Notes under the pieces: generated by a model
The model's database searches: none
Seen by the model: only the letters and a program-made list of their open reading frames with translations
Told to the model about the DNA's origin: nothing
Program-made: the position numbers and the translations under genes
NCBI GenBank assembly: GCA_036583965.1
Contig: JAZBQD010000013.1
Span: forward strand, 2,830,144-2,894,143
DNA: 64,000 nt
Direction of reading: 5' to 3'
Source: Prunella strophiata
Taxonomy: Eukaryota > Chordata > Aves > Passeriformes > Prunellidae
Shown: in pieces, positions 14,471 to 28,998 of the stretch
Layout: every line of letters begins with the position of its first letter
Position numbering within the stretch: the first letter of the stretch is position 1

Positions 14471-15391
14471 TGCCCGGCTCTGGCAGCGGCTGGAGTTTTA
14501 GGTTTGATTTCACAACGCGTGTTTTAGGGCGAACCAGTCACATACATGTTGAAAGGATACGGTCAAGGGTAAAGGGAGAAAAACAGTTTCTTTAGTTACA
14601 TGAAATTTATCCACTGTTTGCTTTTTGCTTCTACCATCACTCAGTGGCTCTCAGCACTGGGCGGATATTTTTTGCTGATTTTCCCCTTCTGCCTTTTGCA
14701 TTTGTGTCTGTGTAATTTACTACAGTTTTTTGTTGTTTTTTTTTTTTTTTTTAATTAACAATGACTATCATTTTCTTTTCATCTCATGAATGGATATACC
14801 CAATTCATATTTTACATTTTTCCTAGTGTCTTTTCCCTTTTGGCTACAATACTAGTTGCACTGTTGAATCTGCAGCCCTGATCAAGTAGCTGATTTCTCC
14901 CTGCACTGCTAATTTTATAAGCTTGATTTGTAACTGATACACTTCTGGTGGAGATAGCAACAGAGACTGTCACACACAGACGGGATGCAGGCATTTTTCC
15001 CACAATAAGGCTAACATAATACAAAGCAGAAAGCATCTGATTCCTGTAAATGATATCACTTCCAGTACTGATATTATCAGCAGAGCTGTAGCGTTGATGA
15101 ATTATAATAACGAAATTATTTCATGTAAAAATCAGTATACCATATTGAGAAAATATTCTATAATAAGGAATCTTAGATGTCAGTTCACATTAGAAGTTTG
15201 CCAGTACATCTAGACCTGGCAAATTTGTTCTAGTAAAATTTGTTAGAAAATAAATGTCATATACATAACTTGCATTGTTCTCCCAAGCAAAACAATAATA
15301 TTCAAATCATATTTTGACCTGCTTTAATAAAAATATTTCTACAGTCTTGTTTTGAAATTTTAGGCTCTCAATATACGTGCACAAACATTTT

Positions 15392-15433
15392 GCATTTGTA
15401 AGATCAGATAGTGCATTTATAAGATCAGATAGT
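15392..15433. repeat. 21-bp tandem duplication
   Basis: Two adjacent copies of a 21-base unit beginning GCATTT and ending GATCAGATAGT differ at one position. Recent small slippage duplication in non-coding DNA. Confidence 0.8.
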
Positions 15434-18400
15434 GGTCCATTTAAAACTTTTAAGTGTTTTGTTTTTCATATATGCACTTTACTTGCAAATGCATAAATCC
15501 CTGATATAGTTATGTTGGCAAGGGAATAGAATAAAAAAAAGTATCTGTGGTAACTGAGTAGTCTAGATAATAGGATAGAAGAACAATAACAAGGTGTACA
15601 GGTTTAATCTGCAATTCCATAAAGAACAAGTAGTTACTATAGAAACTGTCACATTACATGTATCTTTAGCATAGTACTTGATATGTGAGAAAAGGCATCT
15701 TCCACACACTAACCAACTGTGGCAGGAATAAAGCACCAGCCACCATCACCCTGGCTAGGACGATCATCGTTCACATGCTGTCTGCAGAGAGAGCAGCTTT
15801 AGGCATTTTCCATTGCTATAACAGAGCACCTGCTTTCCTCCAGCTTTGAGGGAGGCACCAGAGCATAGATCAAATGTTTGCACTGAAGGAATTACAAACA
15901 TGCAGTACCTGAGTAATGGGACAGATCTGAAAAGTTTAGGGGCTATTATTTCAACACCACCATAGGGGAGCTTGCTGTTGATTAATGGCAGAGTTAAAAA
16001 CCAACTTGTCCAAAAAATGCCTCAGCAGATATGTCTAAGTTTTCTTCAGTCTTACCTTTTCCTGCATCCAGAAATCCTCAATTAGGGCCTTTCAGCATGT
16101 ATTGATTGCATTACATGTAGCTAAGCTCCCACAGGAATTTAAAGAGAAATAAGTCTCCAAATAGCCTGGACAGGTGATTAAATGCCAAACGTCAAGCAGC
16201 ACAGAAATCCAGGTCCTTAGCCCAGGACTCTGAATGTTGTGCTTTGTAAACAGATAGACTGAATCCACAGAAATAACTATAGAAAGTGAATAGTTTGTGT
16301 GGAAATATAAAGAGCAGGACTTGAGTTTGGAGGGAGCAGTGTCTGACTGCTGAGGTGCAGCCCCTGAGACACAACTCCTGAGCTCGTTGGCTGCACGAGT
16401 TTCACTCAACTTGCCAGTGCTATTCATTAGCCAAAAGCCAAAGCCCTGCCTGCTTACTGCTGCTTTCTTCTGGATCAATCAGAATAGATGCATTCATACA
16501 TGTTTATTTTGAAGACAATAGTGCTAAAACAAAAATGTGCTCTTAAGTGGAAAATCCCATAGGGATTCTTCTAATCAATTACCCTTTATTATACCATGAC
16601 AACATGAAAATATTTATATGCACACATGCAATGTTCTTGGTGAATGTACATCTCCAAATGATAGAGGGTAAATTGAGAGGCCACATCTGGTCTGTAATAA
16701 AAATATAATAAAAGACATTTTGTATTTCATTCAATCTTCTACCAAACACTCTCTTTATAACAAGCAATTGTAGATCTGGGTTAGATATTTATAGACAGGT
16801 CTGTGATTCTCTCAGCATGAAGAACTGAACAGAACATTTAAAGGAGAATAAAAGGGCTGTATTTTTATTTTTAACCATTTTTCTCACGTGGAAGAGTTTA
16901 AAATAGCATCATGTACAGATGATTGGGATCTGATATTTATATCTATCTGATATATTGTTGCTTTGTATCAGTGACTGTGAGGTGGTGGGGAAAAAAATCA
17001 TGAATGCACCTTCTATCAGGTGGTATCAGCCTGACCTCATTTGGCTTCACCATTTAGGATGAAAATTCACTTTCTACCAGGATTTCACCCTTTTATCTTC
17101 TCTCACCCTTCAGGTAACAGAGGGTTTTGCTTAATATCAGCAGTTTACTCTTCCTATGAGAGTAAATAATGAGAGACATTTGAGAATGTGAACCCAGACA
17201 TTGCATTACATCTAATATCACAATAAACTTAAAAAGAACTTTTTAAAAACAAAACAGCAACCAAACCCTACAAATGCTGAGTGCTTTACATCCCTTCCTT
17301 CACAGCTCTATTATGTACCTACTGTGTTTGCAGCTCATTGTTTCAGCTGCTGCATCAGCAGTTGCTGCTGAAGCCAAGTAGAGAAAAACAAACATTAAAT
17401 CCAGCAGCTGGAGGAGAGCTGCTCTCCCAGAGCCCTGGAAGATACCTTGGCTTTCCTGTGCAGGAAACTTTCCACAGCAGTCCTTGCTCATCCTAAGCTT
17501 TGGGATGGATCCATGCACTCCTGTTCCTTCAGAGCCTCCATGGGAAGAAAGCTCCAATGACACTGTGAAATAAGATAAAGGAACATAGTTCTTTGTAAAG
17601 AGCCTGTCCTTCAAGACTGCATTATTTTCTTTAAAAAAAAAAAACAAAAGAGCAAAAATTGAAGTGATTCCCCACCCATGGCTCATTTTTCATGATTAAG
17701 GGCAAAGGAATGGGGGAAAAAACCCAAAACAAAACCCCTCAAATGCTAACCCAAATTGGGGATCCCTTAGTAAAGTATACAACAAAGGATCTGTGAAGGT
17801 TGAACAGAAAATATCACTTGAGTTCAAAATAAAGAGATCTTTGGGAATTACACCCAGGAGATGCAATTAAAGAGTGTCAGGAATTTTTTGAAACCAAAGC
17901 TTTTAAAACAAATTGTACCAGCTTCAGATCTTCTGTTAAAGTGGTCTGAGCAACAGGTTGTTGGTTATTCTTAGGGTACCCTCTTCCCTCCTGCAATCTT
18001 CCTGGTTGGGGGCTTTCCACTTCATAAGAATGATTAAATATTCCCTGAAGAATGGCTTGAAAGTAAGTCTCTCCCACTTGAGGACATTGGTAGCCATTTA
18101 GTGGGGTTTTAAAAATTTTTGTAATAACAAACAAACAAAAAATTATTGATTTCAAATATATTTAGTTTTGCCACTTATGTTCTTACCAGCTGAAGTATCA
18201 AATTGGGCCCTCAGAAGGATTATAAATATTTTAATATTTAATATATACTTAGGAAAAAAATGTTATAATAGGACTTCACATTTTCTTGTGTCCTTTAAGC
18301 ATGAAAATTCCACTTCATGTAAGAACCACAAGACATAACTACAGTTTCATCAGACACTGTTATTTATCTATTCTATAACCTCCTTGTGTCTGATTAACAG

Positions 18401-19486
18401 AAATTATTTGGTAGTTAAAAGAAGAAAAAGGGTGGCAATTTTTTTTGAGGACATAAAGATAATTCTGGGAAGCTAGTGGAAGAAGAGCTGGGAACATCCA
18501 GGTAGCTTTACTATGAGGACTTCAAATGCCAGTCCAGTTCTTAAAAAAATTTGTAATATTGCAGTCAGGACTAAGTAATTGGTTTAGACAATTGTCCACT
18601 TATTCAACATCAGGCCCACAGGAGGTTTTGCATCTACATAAACTCTGAGAGTTTCCCATCTATCCACCTACCCACTTATAGAAAGTACAAAGTAGACACA
18701 CAAAGTGTGTTCTCTGTTTCTGTTTGACAGTGTTTTGAATCCTCTGTATATAATGTTCTAACAGATAAGCACATAAGTAGTACTGTTGAAGTGCCTATGC
18801 TTAATCTGGCATGTTTACAGAAGCTAGACCTAATATTTTAGTTCAGGTTAAGTAACAGCTTCATTTTGCTGTTGTGCCCAACATTTACTGGGGAGGTACT
18901 TTAAAAAACAAATCATCCTCAAAGCAGCCCACACCTTGGCAGGCTTGTATTCAATTAGGATTTTTGAATTTTTCACTGCTTGAAATAAAATATAGGCTAA
19001 AAGACACTGGAAAGCATGATTGTAGAGCCTCAGTCTGAACAGAATGCAATTTTCATTGAGCACAGAAAGCAGTTCTCCTTAAGAACATGGCTTCCATGGA
19101 ATCTGCAAGTAGCAGGTCTGAGTGGAGAGGAGAGGCTCAATCTGCTGTTCCACTCATGTCGTGCAGCCATCTGGGCCTGTGGTTCCAATCAAGATGTGTT
19201 TCTTCTGCTCTCATTCCAAACAAAATTGCCAAGCCAGAGCATCTGAAGCAGAAAAGGATTTCACCCACCTGTAGTACTGTATTCTTCTTTTCAGGAGGTT
19301 TTATCAGTTCTCACCAGTCACTTGTGCTCATCTTGGCATCAGTGGAAGCAGTGTGAACTGTAGGATAAAATTGTCTTATTGCAGCTTTGCCAGCAGGCCT
19401 GACCAGCAAATAGAAGCAGTGGATTTGTCAGCACTGCAATTTCTCCAATTCCTTCTTCTTTGAAATTTCTATCAGGTCATTTTTAA

Positions 19487-19555
19487 AATAACATAATATG
19501 ATGTATAACATATGTAACATATAACATATATAACATGTATAACATATATACCATA
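19487..19555. repeat. AT-rich imperfect tandem repeat
   Basis: Repeated variants of the word AACATAT, some extended with AT or GT, cover about 70 bases. Low-complexity tract in presumed intron. Confidence 0.75.
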
Positions 19556-22500
19556 TCTCCCACCCTTCTAGCAATGGAGAAAATGCAAAAAAGAAGTACT
19601 TACACAATGAGACTGAATTCATGTTCCCATTAATTTCTTCTTGTTTTCTTCTACCACTATTTGCAGTCTTTCAGTCTGTTCAGTTTGCAGTCTGTGCAAT
19701 GATTCATATCTTCAAAGCAAGTTTATGTTAATTTTCAGGACAAAATTCTTCAGAATGTGACACATAATTAATTCTAGATATTTGGTTGTTTTAAGCCTCT
19801 CATTTTTAATATTTCACAGTAGTATAATCAAATCTCTATAGGAAACATTCCCATTCATATACCTCTGTTTCTGATGGATTACCATTTAATTGTACTATGA
19901 AAGTTCAGAGAATACTTTTACCATCTTAATGACATATTTGTCCTAAGGAACAAAATTGAAAAAAAATATTCTTTAATGCCTTAGTGTGTGTGGGGTTAAT
20001 TCACTGATTAGAGAAGGTGAACCTTAGAGATAACCAAGATGTTCTAATGGTCACTTGGCTGTGTAATGCCATTTTGTAATGCAGAATTCCAGTTGTTCTG
20101 TTATTCTATAACTTCCAAGTACAGAAATTTAAGATAGTTGAGAAAACTCTTTGGGAACTTAATTAATTTTGCTTTAATTATTTGGCTCTCTGCCCCAAAA
20201 GAAGAAAGATTTCTTTTTCTTTCAACCTATTTTCTCAACAGAAGTTCTGAAAACTTGCAATTGTGCATTGCTCTCACATTAGGGGCTTGTAAGACAGTTG
20301 GACTTTAAAAGTTTAAAACTCCTTTTATTAGTTTAAAATAGCTCTGAATGGTTTCTCAGCTGTTCAACTGACCTGCCTGAAACAAATGTTTGCCTCCCTC
20401 CTCCCCAGCCACTCCTTCCACCCCAGCCAGCCAGACAATCATCTCATGGAGGAAATGAGCTCTCACACATCTTTACAAACCTCTGTGACAAGGCAGACCT
20501 TTCTCCACAGGAATCTCTAAAAATTGCCACAATGGAAGTAATAACCATATGAATGTTTGTCAAACTGATAATGTCATGTTCACCTTACAGCATCAATTTT
20601 TCTGTGACTGAAACTTGCTACAGGAACTGGAAACACTTGATGTACGTGCTTGGTATAAAGTACAAAATCCAAGATTTAAGTCAGTGTTTGTGCATGTGGC
20701 AGTCCAGGTTCTCTTCAGAATGTTTTCTGTCAGGCACAGTAAATCCACTGCCTTCTGTGAGCACTGTATGTCACAGTGGGGACTTGTGGAAGCTGAAATT
20801 CAAGAGTCTCTTATGGTCAAAGGCTGCACTGGTCCCTCTCAGTCTCATCTTAGAACTACACGTGTCCATTACTGACCAGCAAAAAAAAAAAAAAAAAAGA
20901 ACAAATTCTGACTTGGAAAATCTGAAATGGGATAGCCTCAGTGGCTGAGGCTCAGCTTTTTGGGAGTAGCTATCTTAAGGCTTTAATTTTCCCTGCAGTT
21001 ATTGATCTGAGGACTTTGGCACAAGTAGTGCACATGTCAGATTGTTTTCCTTCCCCCATGTATTTTGGCAAAGTCTTCCCTGTAGAGGAAATTAATAAAT
21101 TTCAGGGTGACAGTTCCTTCTTCATCTAAAAGAGCAAGAAAAAACCCCCAACCCTCTGGGTGAATTTTTACATTTTTTTCTTTGATTTTTATTATTTTTA
21201 AAAAATTATAAAGATATTTTGTCAGAGAAATAAAACCCAAGAAATTTCCCACTTTGTGTGTTCAATCTGTGTGGAAGATCAGTGAAATGCTGTGTGTGTG
21301 CACATGCATTCACACATTTGGGTACACAGGATGACTGTGAGGGTGTCTATAGATGAAGTTACAAATTTAAAAAAAACCATAAGTCTATTCTATCTAATTA
21401 ATCCTCAGAGTTTTTAGAGATATGACAAAATGCATTCTGTAGACTAATTTTTTTTTTTAATTATTCAGATATTATTCCTCTTTTCATTGGCCATGAATGA
21501 TTTAAATAATTAAACCCACTCTTTTCAAGCAGGTGGTCACAGGTAATCTTAATTACTATCAAAATGACAATTTTTTTTTTTAAGTAACCTGTTTCTTGGA
21601 TTTCTAAATTATACCAGAAAAGCTAATGTAGATATATCAGATGTAGTTTCTATGCTATTTTTTTCAGTGGTGCTTTGATATTACAATTGCACACACTCAA
21701 AACAAAGTTTTTAAAAACAAAAACAAGATATACAGGAATCTCTTTCATTCTTTACTGAGGCTTAGGAACCTCTTGTTTATCAGACCAATCTTTCCTGTTC
21801 CTTGTTAATGCTGGAAACATTTTGGGTTTTTAAATCATCCCTAGAGGCAGCCACATTATGTCTTCCTGCAGGGTACTGCTGACTTTTTAATATTTTTATA
21901 ACCTTAATTTCTGTCATATCTTTTATTCAGACAGCATCCCAAAATCCTGAGTATTGGAAAAATTCTCAGTGGCCTCAAAAGCAGATCACATAATGCTTTT
22001 ATAAAGCTTATAAAGTTTTATAAAGCTCTTGTATTTTTAATGAAGATCTGGCAGACACTACTGGTGAGGTTGTGATTTTGTACCTGCTGAATCCCTAGGG
22101 CTCTCATGAGATAAATGCATCCAGCCAATGCTTCCATTTGAAATGGGTTGATACAGAATTGTTTACTATTTCTAGTCTGATCCAATCTCTGCAGTGTTTT
22201 CCTCAGTTCTCTTCATATCCCAGTAGCTCTTCAGTTCATGTAAACAGAGACTTCCCACCCCTCAGTCCTTTCAGATAAGAGCCAGCCTCTGTCTCTAGGC
22301 ACAACCATCCTTTGGGACACTGCTGTTTGTTCCTGTTCAATTGTCATGGAGAGACAGAGAACTATTCTTGCAAAGAAGAGCAAAATATTCTGATTTTCTA
22401 AGAGGTCAAGAGAGTTATCCTCTTCAGGTAGGAGTCTTGGTGAAGCTGATGGGTTCTAGGCAGGTGAGCTGTAATTCATTGAATGTGGTCTGCCTCCTGC

Positions 22501-25500
22501 TCCAAACTCACCAGAAAGTTCAGCCCAGTTTTATAGTATTTCTAGTATTATAGTCAATCTACTCCCTGACACAGCCATAATCCTGGAAGCACTGAGAATC
22601 AAAATGCTGAATCTTAACATTAAATAAGCTACTACAAGGTTCATAAACTGTGCTCTTGTGACAGGTGACTCAGAGATCTTCCCAGAATAAATTATATTTT
22701 TTCCATTTAACCAGTAGTGAGCAAGGAGTCATTAAGGAAGGTGTGCAGGGGCAGCATCCCCTGTGCTCATCTCATCACTCTTGGCACCAAGGAAGCACCA
22801 CCCAGCACTGCTAGCCAGTGTCTGTGATGTATGGTGGCACTCACAAGGGTAACAAACCCTTTCTTCCCTCTGAAATGGTGACAAACTATTGCAGGGCAAG
22901 CAGGGGAGCTGCTGCTCTGGGAGTTCAGTCAGGATCACTTGGCTCCTCAGTCAGTGAGCCCCCCAGGGCTGTGCCAGCTGGCTGTGATGCCAGGCAGCAG
23001 ATTCCCTTCCCATGGCTCTGCTTTGCTTCTCCTGTGTGCCCCTTCCTAAGCACAAATGCCTTTACTGAGAGTTTCAGATACTTGTGTGACCATTGCAGAG
23101 GGACATCCAAGGTGCCAACAAAGACTCATATTCCAGAGAATCTGTGTTCCCATGTTATTTTTCTGTGTTCTATTACACCAGTCATCACTTTGTGGCCATG
23201 CATGAGGCACATGCTTCAGACCAGACCATTCTGAGTTGAAAATCAGCATTTTTAAGGAAAAGGGTTTGCAATGTGATTTATGTAATTGAAAACCAAAACA
23301 AAACACCATTCTTATGTACTGTAAATAACTTCTTCATCTTCTACTAAATTTAACTTGTTTACGTGCCCTGCAGCCATACCGAGAGAACAGAATAAATGGA
23401 CAACTCCTCTTTGGGCCTATTTGAAAAAAATCAGGAAAGGGAGGATGAGAGTGGCCAGACAGTTATGAGAAGGAAGAGATGAGTGCTCAGATAAAAAGCA
23501 GCCTAAGGGAAGATTACAAGTTCTCAGAAAAACAGATCAATAATGACGTTAACTATGCAGCTGCAAATGCAACTATTTGCATTTTGAAAACATTTTTCCC
23601 AACTGCTTCACTGGGCCCAGGGTATCTAGAACACTCTCTGGCAATAGACAAACCCCTTAGAAAGGGCAGTATTTTAATGAAAAAGACAATATCCTGAGGA
23701 TATCACTGTATTTTTCAGTACAGGACTACTCAGAACCCCAGCTTACCTTCCCCTCCTATTGCTTGCTCACTAACATCCAAGGATCTGAGACCTCTCTCTC
23801 ATTTGCAAGTGACTCCCAAACAACTTGCCACTGATTTTGCCTCCTCCCTTTCCCTCCCTAGACCTTTCACCCTGTGGTTCCCCTGGGAAAATCATGACGA
23901 ATTTCCACGTGGAAATTTCAGTCTCAGTGTTAGGTAGTCTCTTTTTGTTGTTGTTGATGGCCTTTCCTCTCCACCCTCTTTCTCTTCACCACACTGAGAC
24001 TTTTGACAAGGTCAAACAATTAATCTTTCTTTCTATATTTATATCTGGAAAGCTCCCTCTAGTAGCACGACAGCATTTGAGCTCAGACAGCTTGACAAAA
24101 ACAGTAGACAAGAAAGCTCCTGGTGGAGAGACCCAGCCTGGTAAAACAAAATCAATTTAAAAAAAAAACGTTAGAACATCCCAAGTGTTCAGACAAAATG
24201 AGCACCAGTAGCCCCAGAATAAATACTGCTTAATGGCTGCACAAAATCAAAGCTGTTCTGGACAGCATGGTACATTATCTCAGCAGCTTGTGGACACAAA
24301 GTGGCTTTGGTGGGTTTTACACCCAGGACTGCAGTGCCACAGTAAAGGCCAGCACCAAAAGAAGACATGAAGTGCAATGAATGAGGGATGACTGAAGCAA
24401 AGAAAGTCAATAAACATTAGCTGGAAGGAATAAAGCTATGGGCCAGGGAAAGCAGCCCTGGCTGGATGAATGTATTGGTGGAATACATTAAACATAATTG
24501 AAACACTCAGACAGAAGTGAAACCTGAATGCTGGTTATACTTCCTGGCTGTATGATGATGAAGTGACCAGGAGAATTGAGAGAAGTTAGCAAGGAAGTCC
24601 TGAAAAAGAGGGAATTGCAGCAAAGTGAAAATGAAACTTAAGATGATGGGTTAAAAACTGGCTAGTAAGGGTTTGAAAGCAAGTACAAAAAACAGGAAAG
24701 AGCCAAGTACATCTCCCAGCACAAGGGAGGTGGAGGGAATGCTACAGCAGCAGTTGTTACAGAGAGATGGAAAAATGACAAATTTTTGACAAATTTGTCT
24801 CTTTGACAAATTTCTTTTGCTGTTCCAGGGAACAATATATCAGGTTGGTTGGGTTTTTTTCACAGTGAAAGCACCAACTCCCCTGTGTAGTGACACACAG
24901 AGTCACAGCTTCAAAGAACATTATTTCACTTTCCTTTCCTGCTTTGCCTTTCTGGCACAAGGAGAAATCCTTGTTTGTAAAATGCTGTTAGCCTTCAATG
25001 TGAATTGTCTTGCAACTGGTTTTCCTTATTTATTTGAATTCTCACAGAAACTGACCTCCAAATGTAGCACAGGTAGTAAAGTTGTGATATCACCCCAAGG
25101 CATTTCTTTGCTTTGGCATTGTAATGTGGATCCTAATAAGTCAGTAACATAAGAAGTTATTCAGTATTAGCAAAGCCTCAGAAATATGTACAACAGAATA
25201 ACCTCTAGATTAGAATCCTGTTTTTCAGCCAATTATCAAGGTGAGGGATTTCTCCTATGCACTACCAAGGGTCATTAAAATGTCTTTCCCACTTGTCTCT
25301 GCTGTGGAGATTCATTTGAAAATACCTTGATGACTCTTATCCACAGAACTTCCTTATCTAACCATATATGAATCACTTTGAAAGGAGCCACATCTCTCAT
25401 AGCAACCAAAGAATCAGTCTTAGCAACAAGCTGGAGAATTTTGTTTTCACATAGTTACTTGTGGACAGTACATTCTGCTTTCCCCTGGCATTGCTGTTGC

Positions 25501-26164
25501 AGTGTTGACTTAGTAAAGGGTGAGAAATAGTACAAATTAGACTCTGGCTCATAGCAAAGACATCACTTGCAGGGCAAGTTATGATCTCTCTGCCTTTGAT
25601 GTTATATTTTAGGAGCCAGTGCAAGAGTACTGACTGCTGGAAAGTTCAGAATTTAAATTTTTGCCTTGACAGAACTACTACAAAGAAATGTGTGAGCAAG
25701 CTGACAGTTCCCAAAATCTTGACTTCCCCCCACCAGAAACCACCATAGAGAATCAAAGAATGAGCTCTAAAACCCAACATCTCTGCCTCTCTTAGCATCT
25801 GTTCTTGTTGAGAACAGTCAGAAAGGCTGCATAGAAGGTGACTTTGTAATGTATATATATATCCTATATTTTCCTTGCAAGGATAATTTTGGAAGAAGCA
25901 TTACAGAAAAGCTGGGAACATCAAAGCAATTGTCATGTTGGTTATTACCTGGTATTGATTTCTTTAGAGGAGTTTTGGGAAGCTTCCCAAAGAAGCATTG
26001 CTGATATGACATTTATAAACAGGGAAGTGTTGGAGTAGTTTCCAAATCTTAATCCCACTTCTGTGTAAGGAAATGTATTTTGATCCTCTGAAGAAACTCC
26101 AGGTGCAGGTAGCAATAGTAACTGCACTCAGCTCTCACCCACATTCCCTCCTGTCCCTCTGCAG

Positions 26165-26390
26165 GGGCTGGTGGTGTCCTGCAGGCTGGTTTGATTCCCC
26201 CACTGGTCCTGAAGCTGAAGACAGAGCTGGATGAGATCCAGGAGCTAATCCTGGGTACCCTCTCCAACTGTCTCCGTGTGGAGGTTTCTGAAGCCCTGGC
26301 AGCTGGTGCTGTTACTGTGCTGAAGGAGAAGCTCTCACACCCCTCCACAACCATCAGGAGCAAAGCAGCCTGGGTCCTCTTAGAAATCAG
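26165..26390 (+). CDS. RSPH14: RSPH14 coding exon (third from last)
   Basis: The acceptor follows a pyrimidine tract ending CTCTGCAG and the donor is ATCAG|GTAAAA. The exon starts after the first base of a codon and ends after two bases of the next. It reads AGGVLQAGLIPPLVLKLK, then an acidic helix and EALAAGAVTVLKEKL, IRSKAAWVLLEI. There is no stop in frame until the intron. Confidence 0.85.
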
Positions 26391-28998
26391 GTAAAAAAAC
26401 CTCTCTGATGCTTAAGTCCAAGAAAGACCTAATTCCAGGAGTAAATAAATGCCATTCATTTACAGCTGTGTTCCACTACACACTGAAGCTGCCACATTTC
26501 ACATGTAAAGCACTATCAGCCTGAATGCACACATGGCTAAAACAAAATGGGACACATGGGGCTTTAAAAATTCCTAACTGCTATAAATCACTGAAGAAAG
26601 CAGATGCTGATCAGTCATTCCTTCTCCTTCTGTTTGTTTTCAGTATTGGCAGTGGAATCAGGATTTTTTTTTCCTGGTACAGCACTGCTAGGAAAAAATT
26701 CTTACAGGAAAAATCTTGTAGAAGCAGGATTCTGACCACTATGGAGGCAGGGAGAATCTCCCTTATGTTTTTGGAAAAGTGCTCTCTCTCAGAAAATTAG
26801 AGATCCTTGGAAACTTTCACTGTGATTGAAGGCAGAAATAGTTTTCTGCCACAGGCTGCCACGTACATCAGTGATGGATCAGAAAAAGCAATCTTTATAT
26901 TAAATTTGTGTATCAGAGAATGGATGAAAGGAATAACTTAAGTTCACTACTACAATCAGAAAATATAATAAGTGTTCAACAAATGTCTAGTTTAAAAAGG
27001 TCTGCAGTTGATGTAGTTTACATATCAACTGGCACTACACATTTCCTCATGTCCTATAATAAAGAGAGGTATCAGAGGAAAAGAGTATAATTAACATGAG
27101 TCATAGAAAGAAAGCAAAATGCAACTGAAATATGGATATGAGCTACGTTCTGGATCCCTGCAATTAAATATTCTCCTCACTAGAGAGGCTGGAAAGAAAG
27201 AGAGAAAAGTGATCTGGGAGAAGAATTCATTTTAGCCCTCTGGTTTAGCAGGTTTTTTAATCTCTAGAGGCTTCACCAGCCAGGTTTGTAACTCTGTTGC
27301 AATTAGGACCAGCAACACCCTTAATCCTACATCCTGTTACATGCAGCTGCCCATCAGTGTCCAGTGTACCATAGAAAGCTTTTTAAAAATCCAGATACCA
27401 CCTAAAAATAACCTAAAATATTGTGAGGCTCATCCAAGCAGGTCGGTGTGGTATCCTCAGGCCTGTGGGGTCAGCAGGCCAGGCACAGGCACAGGCATCC
27501 CCTCGGGGGCAGCACAGTCCCTCCAGGGGGGCACAGCCGCTGTGCCAGCGCTGTCCTGGTGCCACCGGCACGGGCCCGCGGCTCCAGGCGTGGCCGGAGG
27601 GGGCTGCAGGGGCAGCAGGCACAGCTCAAGGTCTCCATTTAACCATCTTCTCTCCACAGCTCTCATGCTGAGGGGAAAATCGCCGTGTGCCAGGAAGAGG
27701 TGATTCCCGTGCTGGTGAGCCTGCTGGAAGACATACAGCCCGAAGTTCAAGTCAGCTCAACCGGAGCGCTGATGTTTGCTCTTGTCACACCTCAGGGTGA
27801 GAGACAGGCAGTTCTGTTGGGTACCTCCAGGAAATCCAATTCTAGGGCAACTAAGTAACAAAACATTTGCCCCCCCACCTTCCCAAGTCCTCAGTTTCTG
27901 ACCCTTTTAATGCTCGTCAAGAAACTCTAAGATTGGGACATTTCTTTATAACTGTCCTTAGCAGCTATTGTTGCTTTGTCACAGTGCCTAGGGGGGACAG
28001 GATATTTCACATTTCATTCCCCTAAGTAGGTCAAGAAGTTGTTTATCTACCTCACCTGCATCGTTTCCCTCCAGAGGGGGAACATTTTCCTACTCAAGTC
28101 CAGACCACACAGAGATCCAGAAACCTGGAGCTCCACTGAATCACCAGCGCCCAGCAGAGGAGCGCTGCTCTCTGGAAATATTCTGGGATTAGAGGCAGCT
28201 CCTCTCTCACAGCTGGGAGAGTAATGAATATTAATAAGGTCTGTAGCTCGCCCAAGTAACTTACATGACACAGAAAATACTAACTGCTAAATTTCCAGTG
28301 TGATGAATGAGTAATTAGACATAAAAGACTCAATAACAGCAGTTGTGTTCCAGCCCTCCTCTGCAAACCTTCCTCGGGCTTCCAAAGACAGCTCAGGAGT
28401 GGATCTCGGTCTTTGAAGTGTTTTTTAAAAATGAAAGACTGGAGGATGTTCTTAAGGGCATCTAGCAAACTCCACTCCTCACCCCCCTCCAAAACATAGT
28501 TTATGCTATCGTTTGGTGCCTCGTGTATTTTTGGATAATTTGTTGCAAATGAAATACTAATGTGCAAGGCAGATAAAGTTAACCATGAAAGATCTTTTTC
28601 CTTAAAAACAAACAGCTGGGAGCCAGCCTTGGTCTCTGAAAGAAGAGCATGTTCTGCCTCTGTGCACTGCACCTCCAGTCCAAAAGGATGATGATTAGAT
28701 GTCATGACACATTTCAAAGCCAGTTTGTTTCCCTACAGGGAGATCCTCAGCCATGGGTGTTGAAGCCATTCCACCTTTGCTGACGCTGGTTGCTGAGGAA
28801 ACCAGCAAAGCGCGTTTGAATGCGATCAAAACCCTCACGCTGCTGGCGGAGCTGCCTGAGGGCCGCCAGACGCTGCTGGACCACAGGGACACGTTTGAGC
28901 GGTGTCTGGATGATCCCAGCGAGGCCGTGCAAAGAGCTGCCGAAATCGCCATCACCGTGATCGACTGGAAACCCTTCTGCAGCCGCGATCTTTTCTAG
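26165..28998 (+). CDS. RSPH14: RSPH14 (radial spoke head 14 homolog), three 3'-terminal coding exons
   Basis: RSPH14 (also called RTDR1) is an armadillo-repeat protein of the ciliary and flagellar axoneme. It is associated with radial spokes, the structures that regulate dynein-driven bending. Three exons (26165-26390, 27660-27796, 28739-28998) join with matching phases and encode about 207 C-terminal residues of a protein of roughly 350. Recognisable stretches are IRSKAAWVLLEI, VIPVLVSLLED, GALMFALVT, ARLNAIKTLTLLAELPEGR and the near-terminal EAVQRAAEIAITVIDWKP, which parallel the C-terminal half of mammalian RSPH14. The helical hydrophobic pattern is typical of ARM repeats. The protein ends with an extra PFCSRDLF tail. 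The N-terminal exons are not in the window, as expected if a large intron holding another gene lies upstream. No canonical AATAAA appears within about 2 kb of the stop. Confidence 0.88.
27660..27796 (+). CDS. RSPH14: RSPH14 coding exon (second from last)
   Basis: The acceptor is TCTCCACAG and the donor is CAGG|GTGAGA. The AG left by the previous exon plus the first C gives Ser, then SHAEGKIAVCQEEVIPVLVSL and SSTGALMFALVTPQ. This matches the ARM segment that in mammals contains VIPILVHLLKD and GALMFA. A GC-rich, repeat-poor patch (about 27480-27640) lies directly upstream in the intron. Confidence 0.87.
28739..28998 (+). CDS. RSPH14: RSPH14 last coding exon and stop
   Basis: The acceptor is CCCTACAG. 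The single G carried over plus GG completes Gly, followed by RSSAMGVEAIPPLLTLVAEE and ARLNAIKTLTLLAELPEGR. The frame closes with TAG at 28996-28998. The ATG at 28753 is internal and not a start. Confidence 0.88.

Larger units (their letters stand above)
14500..26164. other. Non-coding intronic stretch upstream of the first visible RSPH14 exon
   Basis: No exon recognisable as RSPH14 or any other protein is visible on either strand in these 11.7 kb. The missing upstream RSPH14 exons are therefore presumably left of the window. The stretch holds short simple sequences: a T-run near 14735-14752, an A-run at 20881-20898, a 21-bp tandem duplication at 15392-15433 and an AT-rich repeat near 19487-19555. 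Confidence 0.6.

Noticed and set aside
13763..14595. Several 150-220-residue frames on both strands
   Set aside because: GC-rich CpG-island sequence lacks stop codons by composition; the peptides are low-complexity and overlap each other.
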